This document shows positions 7,689-16,908 of a DNA stretch of 64,000 nt, piece after piece; the first letter of the stretch is position 1; each line of letters begins with the position of its first letter. The stretch is from Chromobacterium phragmitis (GTDB taxonomy: Bacteria; Pseudomonadota; Gammaproteobacteria; Burkholderiales; Chromobacteriaceae). A program made the position numbers and the translations under genes. A model generated the notes under the pieces. It was not told the origin of the DNA, made no database searches, and saw nothing but the letters and a program-made list of their open reading frames with translations. The stretch covers positions 930,001 through 994,000 of the forward strand of contig NZ_CP029495.1 in NCBI RefSeq assembly GCF_003325475.1. Direction: 5' to 3'.

Positions 7689-8123
7689 TCAGGCGGACTG
7701 GATGTAATGGACCAGGTGGTTGATCACCTGCTCCTGCTCTTCTATGGTCGACCTCACCAAGTCGCCGATGGACAGGATGCCCAGCACGGTCTGGTCCTCC
7801 ATCACCGGCAAGTGGCGGATGCGCTTCTCCGTCATCAGCGCCATGCATTGATCCAGCGTCTGCTGCGGCGTCACGTACACCACGCGGCTGGTCATGATGT
7901 CGCGCACCTTGGTCCCGGCCGAGGTGCGGCCCTGCAGCACGATGCGGCGGGCGTAATCGCGCTCGGAGAAAATGCCGACGATGTCGCCGGACTCCATCAC
8001 CAGCACCGCGCCGATATCGTTCTCCGCCATCACCTGCAGCGCCTGGAACACGGTGCTGTCCGGCGTCACGTACACCAGCGCCCGATTGGGTTTGCTGTCC
8101 AGAAGTTGTCTCACGGTCTGCAT
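7689..8123 (-). CDS. CBS-domain pair protein
   Basis: A 144-residue soluble protein made of two CBS domains and little else. The first spans about residues 8-65 (ALVYVTPDSTVFQALQVM, GAVLVMESGDIVGIFSERD) and the second about 75-130 (RVVYVTPQQTLDQCMALM, RHLPVMEDQTVLGILSIGDL). CBS pairs bind adenine nucleotides and act as energy sensors or regulatory modules; the partner is not evident here. The start at 8123 was chosen because GGGGAGG lies about 6 nt upstream. It is probably transcribed alone, downstream of argB on the same strand with a gap of about 100 nt. Confidence 0.9.
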   Translation of the reverse strand: MQTVRQLLDSKPNRALVYVTPDSTVFQALQVMAENDIGAVLVMESGDIVGIFSERDYARRIVLQGRTSAGTKVRDIMTSRVVYVTPQQTLDQCMALMTEKRIRHLPVMEDQTVLGILSIGDLVRSTIEEQEQVINHLVHYIQSA

Positions 8124-8220
8124 GCTGCCTCCCCTTGTGACCCGCGGCGCCAGAGCGCGCGGCATGCCATTACTATAGCCCACCGCGGCAAGCGGCTCCA
8201 CGTCCGCCGGACAGCCGCGC

Positions 8221-9090
8221 TCAGGCGCGGATCATGGTGCCCACGCCGGCCGCGGTGAGGATTTCCAGCAGCAACGCGTGCTTGACCCGGCCATCGATGA
8301 TATGAACCGAGTTGACGCCGCTCTTGGCCGCGTCCAGCGCCGAGCTGATCTTGGGCAGCATGCCGCCTGACAGCGTGCCGTCGGCAAACAGCTCGTCGAT
8401 GCGCTGCGCGGTCAGCCCGGTCAGCAGTTGGCCTTGCTTGTCCAGCACGCCCGGCGTGTTGGTCATCAGCACCAGCTTTTCCGCCTGCAGCGTTTCCGCC
8501 AGCTTGCCGGCCACCAAATCGGCGTTGATGTTGTAGGCTTCGCCATCCAGGCCCACGCCTATCGGCGCCACGACCGGGATGAAGTCCTGGCTGTCCAGCA
8601 GCGACACCAGCGACGGATCGATGGATTCGATCTCGCCGACTTGCCCGATATCGATGGCTTCGTCGCCTTCAGCCTTCAGAAACAGCTTGCGGGCGCGGAT
8701 GAAGTGGCCGTCCTTGCCGGTCAAGCCCACCGCCTTGCCGCCGTGCTTGTTGATCAGCGACACGATCTCCTTGTTGACCAGGCCGCCCAACACCATTTCC
8801 ACCACCTCCATGGTCTCGGCGTCGGTCACCCGCATGCCCTGGATAAACTCTCCCTGCTTGCCGACCCGGGTCAAGAGATCGTTGATCTGCGGGCCGCCGC
8901 CGTGCACCACCACCGGGTTGATGCCCACCAGCTTGAGCAGCACCACGTCTTTGGCGAAGCCCTCCTTCAAGGCCTCGTCGGTCATCGCGTTGCCGCCGTA
9001 CTTGATCACGATGGTCTTGCCCGCGAACTCGCGGATATAGGGCAAGGCTTCTGCGAGGATCTGCGCTTTCTCTGCTGCTTCGGTGGCCAT
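8221..9090 (-). CDS. argB: Acetylglutamate kinase
   Basis: A 289-residue N-acetyl-L-glutamate kinase, the second step of arginine synthesis, phosphorylating the gamma-carboxylate. Landmarks are TIVIKYGGNAM (nucleotide binding), PVVVHGGGPQIN (substrate loop), VGLTGKDG, YNINADLVAGKLAE, and a C-terminal SGGMLPKISSALDA with HALLLEILTAAGVGTMI. The length matches the ArgB family. The start at 9090 was chosen for the GGAGAAGG site upstream; the frame stays open for 46 more codons that are not conserved-looking. It stands alone, divergent from the TetR/RND operon. Confidence 0.97.
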   Translation of the reverse strand: MATEAAEKAQILAEALPYIREFAGKTIVIKYGGNAMTDEALKEGFAKDVVLLKLVGINPVVVHGGGPQINDLLTRVGKQGEFIQGMRVTDAETMEVVEMVLGGLVNKEIVSLINKHGGKAVGLTGKDGHFIRARKLFLKAEGDEAIDIGQVGEIESIDPSLVSLLDSQDFIPVVAPIGVGLDGEAYNINADLVAGKLAETLQAEKLVLMTNTPGVLDKQGQLLTGLTAQRIDELFADGTLSGGMLPKISSALDAAKSGVNSVHIIDGRVKHALLLEILTAAGVGTMIRA

Positions 9091-9168
9091 GGCCTTCTCC
9101 AGGATGCTTGCGCCGCGCCGGCCGGGCGGCGTCGTAATGGGGTCAATGTGTTGCATTTTAATCAAGCC

Positions 9169-9247
9169 AATTACTGAACTGTTATTTATTAATTGCGGCG
9201 CGGCGTCATATTGGCCTAGAGTCGACAATTACTGAACAATAATTCAG
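9169..9247. promoter_or_regulatory. Repeated TetR-type operator region between argB and the efflux operon
   Basis: AATTACTGAAC occurs twice (9169-9179 and 9227-9237). The second copy forms an inverted repeat, CTGAA-N6-TTCAG (9232-9247), ending 10 nt before the tetR ATG. The AT-rich stretch between them probably carries the promoter. The arrangement suggests autoregulation by the TetR protein. Confidence 0.55.
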
Positions 9248-9257
9248 ATATGCAACG

Positions 9258-9923
9258 ATGGCACAAGCACAAGCCTCGCGCTGGCAGCGCAAGAAAGACG
9301 CCCGGCCCAGCGAAATCCTGGACGCCGCGCTGACCCTGTTCGTGGAAAAGGGCTACAACGCCACCAAGATGGAAGACATCGCCCGCGCCGCCGGCGTCAC
9401 CAAGGGCACGCCCTATCTGTACTTCCAGAACAAGGAAGAAATCTTCAAGGCGGTGGTGCGCGAAACCATCGTCGCCCGCGTGCATGCGATGAGCGCCCAG
9501 CTGGCCCAGCTTCACGGCATCGGCAGCAGCGAGCTGCTGTTCCTGGCGCTGGACGACTGGTGGACCCATATCGGCTCCACCCGCGCCGCCGGCCTGTGCA
9601 AGCTGATGGCCGCCGAAGCCACCAACTTCCCGGAGCTGACCCGCTTCTATTACGACGAAGCCATCCTGCCGGCGCGCCACTTGCTGGGCCACATCATCCA
9701 GCGCGGCATGGACAACGGCGAGTTCCGCCCCGTGCCGCTCGACTACGCGATCGACGCGCTGACCGCGCCGATGATGATGACGATGATACTCAGCCATTCC
9801 TTCGCCCTGGTGCCCGGCTGTTGCGACAGCATCAAGGCCAATCCGCTCGAATTTCTCAAGACCTCTCTGCAACTGACATTGCAAGGCATGCACCAGCCCT
9901 CGCCCCTGGACGACCGCTCATGA
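9258..9923 (+). CDS. TetR/AcrR family repressor of the RND efflux operon
   Basis: A 221-residue regulator. An N-terminal TetR helix-turn-helix spans about residues 15-65 (ILDAALTLFVEKGYNATKM, IARAAGVTKGTPYLYFQNKEEIF), followed by an all-helical ligand domain with LCKLMAAEATNFPEL and a Met-rich stretch near residue 175. No ribosome site is obvious before the ATG, which lies just after an inverted-repeat operator. It is the first gene of the operon: its TGA overlaps the adaptor ATG (ATGA). It probably represses itself and the pump genes until a pump substrate binds. The substrate is unknown. Confidence 0.92.
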   Translation: MAQAQASRWQRKKDARPSEILDAALTLFVEKGYNATKMEDIARAAGVTKGTPYLYFQNKEEIFKAVVRETIVARVHAMSAQLAQLHGIGSSELLFLALDDWWTHIGSTRAAGLCKLMAAEATNFPELTRFYYDEAILPARHLLGHIIQRGMDNGEFRPVPLDYAIDALTAPMMMTMILSHSFALVPGCCDSIKANPLEFLKTSLQLTLQGMHQPSPLDDRS

Positions 9924-10987
9924 AAAGCCCTCAAGCCCTTGGCCTCGCGCTCATCGCCGCGCTGGCCCTTTCCGCCTGCCAGGACAAGGCCGCCGCGCCC
10001 GAAGACATCCGTCCTGTGCGCTACATCGTCGCCGGCGGCCAAGCGGAAATCGGCGGCGACAGCTACGCCGGCGAGATCCGCGCCCGCAATGAAACCCAGC
10101 TCGCTTTCCGCGTGGCCGGCAAAGTGGCGGCCAAGCTCGTCAACAACGGCGAACGCGTAAAGAAAGGCCAACCGCTGGCGCGGCTGGATCCCAGCGACTA
10201 CCAGCTGGACCTGGCGGCCAAACAGGCGCAGCTGGCGGCGGCCGAATCCGACCTCGCCCAGCAGCAGCTCAATCTGAAACGCTATCGCGAACTGCTGGCC
10301 AAGCAATTCATCAGCCAGGCCCAGGTGGACGCGCAGCAGAACGGCGTCAACGCCGCCCAGGCCAAGCTCAAGCAGGCGCGCGCGGCGCTGGACGCCAGCC
10401 GCAACCAGACCGGCTACGCGACGCTGGCGGCCGACGCCGACGGCGTGGTCAGCCAGGTGCAGGCCGAGCCCGGCCTGGTGGTGGCGGCCGGCCAGCCGGT
10501 GGCCAAGCTGTCGCAAGACGGCCCGCGCGAAGTGGCGATCCAGGTGCCGGAAAACGCATTGGACGCGGTGCGCCGGGCCGGCGGCTTCCGCGTGACGCTG
10601 TGGAAGGGCGGCGCGCCGCTGGAGGGCAAGCTGCGCGAGCTTTCCGCCGACGCCGATCCCGCCACCCGCACCTATCCGGCGCGCATCGCGCTGTCCGGCG
10701 ACAGCCGCAGCCTGCAACTGGGCATGACCGCCGCCATCGCCCTGCCCGCACGGGTTTCCGGCGAGCTGAAACTGCCGTTGACCGCGATTCTGGACCTGCA
10801 GGGCAAGCACTATGTCTGGACGGTGGACGACAAGACGCTGCGCGTCAGCCGCAAGCCGGTCGAGGTGGCGTCGATAGACAGCGACGGCGCGTCGATCGCC
10901 TCAGGCGCGCGCGCCGGCGACAAGATCGTCACCGCCGGCGTGCATCTGCTGCGCGAAGGCCAGCGCGTGAAGCTGCTGGGCCAGTGA
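9920..10987 (+). CDS. RND efflux periplasmic adaptor lipoprotein (HlyD/AcrA family)
   Basis: A 355-residue membrane-fusion protein linking the inner-membrane pump to the outer-membrane channel. It has a lipoprotein signal (residues 1-22, lipobox LSAC with Cys near 22), a lipoyl/barrel-sandwich half motif (RVAGKVAAKLVNNGERVKKG), a coiled-coil hairpin (about 85-150, rich in Gln, Ala and Lys), the second lipoyl half (TLAADADGVVSQVQAEPG), and a beta-barrel and membrane-proximal domain ending EGQRVKLLGQ. The start overlaps the tetR stop by 4 nt (ATGA), a sign of coupling. It is followed 10 nt later by the pump gene. Confidence 0.95.
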   Translation: MKSPQALGLALIAALALSACQDKAAAPEDIRPVRYIVAGGQAEIGGDSYAGEIRARNETQLAFRVAGKVAAKLVNNGERVKKGQPLARLDPSDYQLDLAAKQAQLAAAESDLAQQQLNLKRYRELLAKQFISQAQVDAQQNGVNAAQAKLKQARAALDASRNQTGYATLAADADGVVSQVQAEPGLVVAAGQPVAKLSQDGPREVAIQVPENALDAVRRAGGFRVTLWKGGAPLEGKLRELSADADPATRTYPARIALSGDSRSLQLGMTAAIALPARVSGELKLPLTAILDLQGKHYVWTVDDKTLRVSRKPVEVASIDSDGASIASGARAGDKIVTAGVHLLREGQRVKLLGQ

Positions 10988-10997
10988 GGACGCGGCG

Positions 10998-13900
10998 ATG
11001 AAAAAACTGAATCTGTCCGAATGGGCGCTGCAGCACCAGCCGCTGGTGCGCTTCCTGATGGTGATGCTGATGCTGGCAGGCGCATGGGCCTACACCCAGC
11101 TGGGCCAGAAGGAAGACCCGGAGTTCACCTTCAAGGCGATGCTGGTGCAAGCCAACTGGCCCGGCGCCAGCACGGTGGAAATGGAGCGCCAGGTCACCGA
11201 CAAGCTGGAAGAAAAGCTGCAGGAGATGGGCGAGATCGACTATGTGCAAAGCTACACCAAGCCGGGCGAGACCCTGCTGATCGTGTCGCTGCGCGAGGAC
11301 GTGCCGCCCAAGAACGTGCCGCAGTTGTGGTACCAGGTGCGCAAGAAGCTGGGCGACATCGCCTATGCCTTGCCCGCCGGCGCGCAGGGACCGTTCTTCA
11401 ACGACGAGTTCGGCGACACCTTCGGCAACATCTACGCCTTCAGCGGCGACGGCTTCAGCTACGAGGAGCTGCGCCGCTACGTCGAGGCCTCCAAGCAAGA
11501 GCTGCTGCGGGTGCCGGACGTGGCCAAGGTGCAGCTGCTGGGCAAGCAGGAACAGCAAATCCACGTCGACCTGTCCAGCGCCAAGCTGGCCAGCCTGGGA
11601 CTGGACCGCCGCGCCATCTGGCAGGCGCTGCAGCAGCAAAACGCGATGACGCCGGCCGGCACGTATGAAACCGCGACCGACCGCATCTGGGTGCGCCCCA
11701 CCGGCAAGTTCGACTCGGTGGCGGCGGTGGCGGCCACGCCGGTCAGCGCCGGCGGCCGCACCTTCAAGCTGGGCGACATCGCGACCGTGTCGCGCGGCTA
11801 CATCGATCCGCCCGTCACCAGCGTGCGCTTCAACGGCAAGCCGGTGCTGGCGCTGGCCATCAGCATGAAGAGCGGCGGCGACGTGCTGAAACTGGGCGCC
11901 GGCCTGGACCAAGCCATCGCCCGCATCAAAAGCAAGCTGCCGCTGGGCGTGGAGATCCACGCCGTGTCCGACCAGCCCAAGGTGGTGCACGACGCGGTGG
12001 GCGAATTCATGCGCTCGCTGGTGGAGGCGGTGGTGATCGTGCTCGCCGTCAGCTTCTTCAGCCTGGGCCTGCGCACCGGCGTGGTGGTGGCGCTGTCCAT
12101 ACCGCTGGTGCTGGCGATGACCTTCCTCGCCATGTACTTCTTCAATATCGACTTGCAACGCATTTCGCTGGGCTCGCTGATCATCGCGCTGGGCCTGCTG
12201 GTGGACGACGCCATCATCGCGGTGGAGATGATGGCGCTGAAGCTGGAACAAGGCTGGAACAAGTTCCAGGCCGCCACGTTCGCCTACACCAGCACCGCCT
12301 TTCCGATGCTGACCGGCACCCTGATCACCGCCGCCACCTTCCTGCCGGTGGGCCTGGCCAAGTCCATGGCCGGCGAATACGTGTTCAGTCTGTTCGCCGT
12401 GGTGGGCATCGCGCTGGTGCTGTCGTGGATCGTCGCCGTGGTGTTCACGCCCTTCCTGGGCTACAAGCTGCTGTCCAGCCATCCGCACCACGGCGAACAG
12501 CGCGACGTCTACCAGAAGCCGTTCTATCTGCGCTTCCGCCGCGCGGTGGAGTGGTGCCTGGATCACCGCAAGACGGTGATCGCCGCCACGTTGGGCGTTT
12601 TCATTCTGTCGCTGCTGGCGTTCAGGCTGCTGGTCGCGCAGCAATTCTTCCCCTCATCCAACCGCCCCGAGCTGATGGTGGACATGTGGCTGCCGCGCGG
12701 CGCCAGCTACCACGCCACGCTGGAGCAGGTGGAGAAGATGGAAAGACTGGCCAAGGCCGACGCCAACGTCATCAGCGTCACCAGCTATGTCGGCAGCGGC
12801 AGCCCGCGCTTCTACCTGCCGCTGGACCAACAGATGCAGCACACCAACTACGCCCAGCTGATGGTGATGACGAAAGACGAGCACGTGCGCGAGGCCGTGA
12901 AAAAGCGGCTGGAAGGCATCTTCGACAACGACTTCCCGCTGGTGCGCGGCCGGGTCACCCGGCTGGAAAACGGCCCTCCGGTCGGCTACCCGGTGCAGTT
13001 CCGCGTGATGGGCCCGGATCACGACCAGGTGCGCAAGATCGCCGACCAAGTGGAGGCGCTGGTGCGCAAACATCCGTCCACGCTGCACGTGAACCAGAAC
13101 TGGGGAGAGCAGGTGAAGGCGCTGCGCATCGACATCGACCAGGACAAGGCCAGCGCGCTGGGGCTGAGTTCGCAGCAGCTGTCGCAGCAGCTGCAAATGC
13201 TGATTTCCGGCTCCGCCGTCAGCGCCTACCGCGAAGACGACCAGAGCATCGCCATCGTCGCCCGCCTCAATCCCGGCGAGCAGCGGAATGTCGCCGCGCT
13301 GGGCAGCCTGATGGTGCAGACCGGCAGCGGCCGTTTCGTGCCGGTGTCGCAGATCGGGCACATCCGCTATGAGCCGGAGGAAGGCATCATCTGGCGGCGC
13401 AACCGGCTGCCTGCCATCACCGTCAGCGCCGATGCGGTGGACGGCGTGCAGGGCGCGGACGTGTCCGGCCAACTGCAGCCCCAGATGCAGGCGCTGGAGC
13501 GCACGCTGCCGCTGGGCTACCACATCGAAACCGGCGGGGTGCTGGAGTCCAGCGGCAAGTCGCAGCGCGCCATCGCCGCCGTCGCGCCCTTGATGATTGT
13601 TGTAGTTCTGACACTCCTGATGCTGCAGCTGCACAGTTTCCAGCGCACGCTGATGGTGGTGCTGACCGCGCCGCTCGGCATGATAGGCGTCACCCTGACG
13701 CTGATCTTGTTCCGCGCGCCTTTCGGCTTCGTCGCCATGCTGGGCGTGATCGCGCTGTCGGGCATGATCATGCGCAATTCGGTCATCCTGGTGGACCAGA
13801 TTGAGCAAGACATTCGCGAAGGCATAGACCGCTTCGAAGCCATCGTCGGTTCCACCGTGCGGCGCTTTAGGCCCATAATGCTGACGGCATTGGCCGCCAT

Positions 13901-14087
13901 TCTGGCAATGATTCCATTGACCCGCAGCACGTTCTGGGGTCCGATGGCGGTCGCCATCATGGGAGGACTGCTGGTGGCCACCGTGCTGACCCTGCTGTTC
14001 CTGCCGGCGCTGTACGCCCAATGGTTCCGCGTCGGCCGCGACGAGCGGCAGCCTCCAGCCCAACCGCAAGAACAAGAGCACACATGA
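10998..14087 (+). CDS. RND efflux transporter permease subunit
   Basis: A 1029-residue proton-driven pump of the AcrB/TriC-like RND superfamily, with 12 predicted membrane helices and two large periplasmic loops (about residues 40-335 and 560-865). The proton-relay motif LGLLVDDAIIAVEMM carries the paired Asp in TM4. A second conserved segment, LGVIALSGMIMRNSVILVDQIE, is in the C-terminal half. The length is normal for the family. The C-terminus is short and polar (Gln/Glu-rich). Its stop overlaps the start of the TolC-like gene (ATGA), so the tripartite pump is made from one message. The drug or metabolite exported cannot be told from sequence. Confidence 0.95.
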   Translation: MKKLNLSEWALQHQPLVRFLMVMLMLAGAWAYTQLGQKEDPEFTFKAMLVQANWPGASTVEMERQVTDKLEEKLQEMGEIDYVQSYTKPGETLLIVSLREDVPPKNVPQLWYQVRKKLGDIAYALPAGAQGPFFNDEFGDTFGNIYAFSGDGFSYEELRRYVEASKQELLRVPDVAKVQLLGKQEQQIHVDLSSAKLASLGLDRRAIWQALQQQNAMTPAGTYETATDRIWVRPTGKFDSVAAVAATPVSAGGRTFKLGDIATVSRGYIDPPVTSVRFNGKPVLALAISMKSGGDVLKLGAGLDQAIARIKSKLPLGVEIHAVSDQPKVVHDAVGEFMRSLVEAVVIVLAVSFFSLGLRTGVVVALSIPLVLAMTFLAMYFFNIDLQRISLGSLIIALGLLVDDAIIAVEMMALKLEQGWNKFQAATFAYTSTAFPMLTGTLITAATFLPVGLAKSMAGEYVFSLFAVVGIALVLSWIVAVVFTPFLGYKLLSSHPHHGEQRDVYQKPFYLRFRRAVEWCLDHRKTVIAATLGVFILSLLAFRLLVAQQFFPSSNRPELMVDMWLPRGASYHATLEQVEKMERLAKADANVISVTSYVGSGSPRFYLPLDQQMQHTNYAQLMVMTKDEHVREAVKKRLEGIFDNDFPLVRGRVTRLENGPPVGYPVQFRVMGPDHDQVRKIADQVEALVRKHPSTLHVNQNWGEQVKALRIDIDQDKASALGLSSQQLSQQLQMLISGSAVSAYREDDQSIAIVARLNPGEQRNVAALGSLMVQTGSGRFVPVSQIGHIRYEPEEGIIWRRNRLPAITVSADAVDGVQGADVSGQLQPQMQALERTLPLGYHIETGGVLESSGKSQRAIAAVAPLMIVVVLTLLMLQLHSFQRTLMVVLTAPLGMIGVTLTLILFRAPFGFVAMLGVIALSGMIMRNSVILVDQIEQDIREGIDRFEAIVGSTVRRFRPIMLTALAAILAMIPLTRSTFWGPMAVAIMGGLLVATVLTLLFLPALYAQWFRVGRDERQPPAQPQEQEHT

Positions 14088-15394
14088 AGAATCACAGCCT
14101 CACTCTGATCGCCCTGCTGGCGCTGGGATCCGCGCTGCCGGCCCAGGCCTTCGATCTGGTCGGCGCCTGGCAGGCCGCCCGCGACTACAATGCCGACTTC
14201 GCCGCCGCCCGCGCCCAGCGCGAAGCCGGCCAGGAAAAACTGGTGCAGGGCCGCTCGCAGCTGCTGCCCCAGGCCAGCGTCAGCGGCAACTACAGCTACA
14301 CCAACCCCATCCAGCCCTCGTCCGCCCAGCGGCGCTATGAATCTCACGGCTACAATGTCGGCGTGCAGCAGCCGTTGTTCGATGTCGGCAAATACACCGG
14401 CTACCAAAAAGGCAAGATCGGCACCCTGCTGGCCGACACCGCGTTCAGCGCCGCCGAGCAGCAGCTGATCCTGGACATCGCCCAGGCTTACTTCGACGTG
14501 CTGCGCGCCCGCGACACGCTGGCCGCCACCCGCGCCAGCAAGAAAACCTATCAAAACCTGCTGGAGCAGGCCAAGACCGCGTTCGAGGTGGGCACCGCCA
14601 CCATCACCGACACTCATGAGGCGCAAGCGGGCTACGATGGCGCGGTGGCGCAGGAAATCAGCGACGCCAACAACCTGGAACTGGCCGAGAACAATCTGAA
14701 GCGGCTGACCGGACTGGAGCCCTCCGCCATCCAGAGCGTGCGCGAGCAACTGCCTCTCGACCCGCCCAAGCCCGCCGGGCTGGATGCCTGGGTCGGCATG
14801 GCGCTGCGCGGCAGCTTGAAGATACAGAACGCCGAACAAAACCTGCAGTTGACCGAGCAGACCATCACCGAGAAGCGGGGCAACCATCTGCCTACGGTCA
14901 ACCTCACCGCCGGCTACAACGACGCCATCAGCAATCAGCCCAGCCTGTTCAACCAGCAGCACACGCGCGGCAGCTCGGTCGGCGTCACGGTCACGCTGCC
15001 GCTGTTCGCCGGCGGCGGCATCAACTCGCAGGTGCGCGAAGCCGTGGCCCAGCGCGATGCCGCGCGCGACCAGCTGGAAGCCGCCCGCCGCCAGGTGAAG
15101 GAAGACGTGCGCAAGGCCTTTCTGGGCGTCACCAACGGCGCGGCGCTGGTCCGCGCCCAGCAGCAACTGCTGGTTTCGGCCAAGAGCAAGGTGGAATCCA
15201 CCCGCCTGGGCAAGGAAGTAGGCATCCGCACCAGCATCGATCTGCTGCAGGCCGAGCAAGCCTACTACACTGCCCTCACCACGCTGGCCAACGCCAAGTA
15301 CAGCTACCTGACGGCCAAGCTGGCGCTGGCGCAATCCGCCGGCCAGCTGCAGCCGGAGACCCTGGGCGAAGTCAATCAATTGATCGTGCGCTGA
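14084..15394 (+). CDS. TolC family outer-membrane efflux channel
   Basis: A 436-residue outer-membrane factor completing the tripartite pump. It has a cleavable signal peptide (about 1-22, ending ALPAQA before FDLVGAWQAARDYN) and the two internally repeated halves of TolC-type proteins with long coiled coils (about 30-215 and 240-420). The second half has VTVTLPLFAGGGINSQVREA followed by a heptad-rich helix. It resembles the TolC/OpmH type more than the lipidated OprM type, as there is no lipobox Cys. The ATG overlaps the pump stop. An intrinsic terminator follows. Confidence 0.95.
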   Translation: MKNHSLTLIALLALGSALPAQAFDLVGAWQAARDYNADFAAARAQREAGQEKLVQGRSQLLPQASVSGNYSYTNPIQPSSAQRRYESHGYNVGVQQPLFDVGKYTGYQKGKIGTLLADTAFSAAEQQLILDIAQAYFDVLRARDTLAATRASKKTYQNLLEQAKTAFEVGTATITDTHEAQAGYDGAVAQEISDANNLELAENNLKRLTGLEPSAIQSVREQLPLDPPKPAGLDAWVGMALRGSLKIQNAEQNLQLTEQTITEKRGNHLPTVNLTAGYNDAISNQPSLFNQQHTRGSSVGVTVTLPLFAGGGINSQVREAVAQRDAARDQLEAARRQVKEDVRKAFLGVTNGAALVRAQQQLLVSAKSKVESTRLGKEVGIRTSIDLLQAEQAYYTALTTLANAKYSYLTAKLALAQSAGQLQPETLGEVNQLIVR

Positions 15395-15411
15395 GCACGG
15401 AACGCCCCCAG

Positions 15412-15450
15412 AACGCCTGTGCCGCTTCCGCCACAGGCGTTTAATTTTTT
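15412..15450 (+). terminator. Intrinsic terminator of the efflux operon
   Basis: Perfect 10-bp arms, AACGCCTGTG and CACAGGCGTT, are followed by TAATTTTTT, 18 nt past the stop of the TolC-like gene. Confidence 0.9.
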
Positions 15451-15573
15451 AAGGCGCTCGTAGCTTTTTGCTAAACACCCTCATAGAATGATCCGATGCC
15501 GCGCCGGCCATCCCGGCGCCATATTCGACCCGCCGCGGCGGCGACACGATCGCCCGGCACCGAGGAGACTTCC

Positions 15574-16839
15574 ATGAGCCAGCAGCAACTGATGCAACGC
15601 AAATCCGACGCCACCCCGCGGGGCGTCGGCGTGATGTGCGGTTTCTTCGCCGACCGCGCCAAGAACGCGGAAGTATGGGATACCGAGGGCCGGCGCTACA
15701 TCGACTTCGCCGGCGGCATCGGCGTGCTCAACACCGGCCACCTGCACCCGAAAGTAGAAGCCGCAGTGGCGGAGCAGCTATCCCGCTTCAGCCACACCTG
15801 CTATCAGGTGGTGCCATACGAGTCCTACATCAGCCTGGCGGAAAAGCTCAACCAGCTGACTCCGGGCAGCCACGCCAAGAAAACCGCGCTGTTCACCACC
15901 GGCGCCGAAGCGGTGGAAAACGCGGTGAAAATCGCCCGCGCCGCCACCGGCCGCCCCGGCGTGATCGCCTTCGGCGGCGCCTTCCACGGCCGCACCCTGA
16001 TGGGCATGGCGTTGACCGGCAAGGTGGCGCCGTACAAGCTGGGCTTCGGCCCCTTCCCCTCCGACGTCTACCACGCGCCGTACCCGAACGCGCTGCACGG
16101 CGTGTCGGTGCAAGACTCGCTGGCCGGCCTGGAAAAACTGTTCAAGTTCGACATCGACCCGGCGCGCGTCGCCGCCATCATCTATGAGCCGGTACAGGGC
16201 GAAGGCGGCTTTTACGCCGCCCCGGCCGAATGGGTGAAGGCGCTGCGCGCGCTGTGCGACCGCCACGGCATCCTGCTGATCGCCGACGAAGTGCAAACCG
16301 GCTTCGCCCGCACCGGCAAGCTGCTGGCGAGCGAGCATTTCGACGCGGTGCCAGACCTGATCACCATGGCAAAATCGCTGGCCGGCGGCTTCCCGCTGTC
16401 CGCCGTCACCGGCCGCGCCGAAGTGATGGACGCGCCGGCCCCGGGCGGCTTGGGCGGCACCTATGCCGGCAATCCGCTGGCGCTGGCAGCCGCTCACGCC
16501 GTGCTGGACGTGATCGAGAGCGAGAAGCTGAATGAGCGCGCCCAACGCCTGGGCGACGCGCTGAAAGAAAAACTGAACGGCCTCAAGTCAGCCGTGCCGC
16601 AGATCGCCGAAGTGCGCGGACTCGGCGCGATGATCGCCGTCGAATTCAACCAGCCCGGCAGCCACACGCCCGACCCGGACTTCGCCAAGAAAGTGCAGCA
16701 GCATGCCTTGGCCAACGGCCTGATCCTGCTGACCTGCGGCCTCTACGCCAACGTGGTCCGTTTCCTGTTCCCGCTGACCATCGAAGACGACATCTTCGCC
16801 GAGGCGCTGGGCAAGCTGGAAGCGGCACTGAAAGCCTGA
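15574..16839 (+). CDS. gabT: 4-aminobutyrate aminotransferase
   Basis: A 421-residue class III PLP aminotransferase that converts GABA and 2-oxoglutarate to succinic semialdehyde and glutamate. Landmarks are FAGGIGVLNTGHLHPKV, FTTGAEAVENAVKIARAAT, IYEPVQGEGGFYAAP, LIADEVQTGFARTGK and TMAKSLAGGFPLSAVTGR, with the PLP-binding Lys in MAKS. The start at 15574 has GAGGAG about 7 nt upstream; the longer frame adds 26 Arg/Pro-rich residues and is not favoured. It is followed 69 nt later by gabD, giving a complete GABA-to-succinate pair. Confidence 0.95.
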   Translation: MSQQQLMQRKSDATPRGVGVMCGFFADRAKNAEVWDTEGRRYIDFAGGIGVLNTGHLHPKVEAAVAEQLSRFSHTCYQVVPYESYISLAEKLNQLTPGSHAKKTALFTTGAEAVENAVKIARAATGRPGVIAFGGAFHGRTLMGMALTGKVAPYKLGFGPFPSDVYHAPYPNALHGVSVQDSLAGLEKLFKFDIDPARVAAIIYEPVQGEGGFYAAPAEWVKALRALCDRHGILLIADEVQTGFARTGKLLASEHFDAVPDLITMAKSLAGGFPLSAVTGRAEVMDAPAPGGLGGTYAGNPLALAAAHAVLDVIESEKLNERAQRLGDALKEKLNGLKSAVPQIAEVRGLGAMIAVEFNQPGSHTPDPDFAKKVQQHALANGLILLTCGLYANVVRFLFPLTIEDDIFAEALGKLEAALKA

Positions 16840-16855
16840 TCCATCGACACCCCTC

Positions 16856-16887
16856 CGAGCGGTCCCGCCGAAAGGCGTGTCCGCTCG
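16856..16887 (+). other. Intercistronic stem-loop between gabT and gabD
   Basis: CGAGCGG and CCGCTCG arms enclose a second CGCC-GAAA-GGCG hairpin. There is no T-run, so this is more likely an mRNA-stability element than a terminator. Confidence 0.4.
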
Positions 16888-16908
16888 CTTGCTCAAGGAA
16901 CACTCGCA

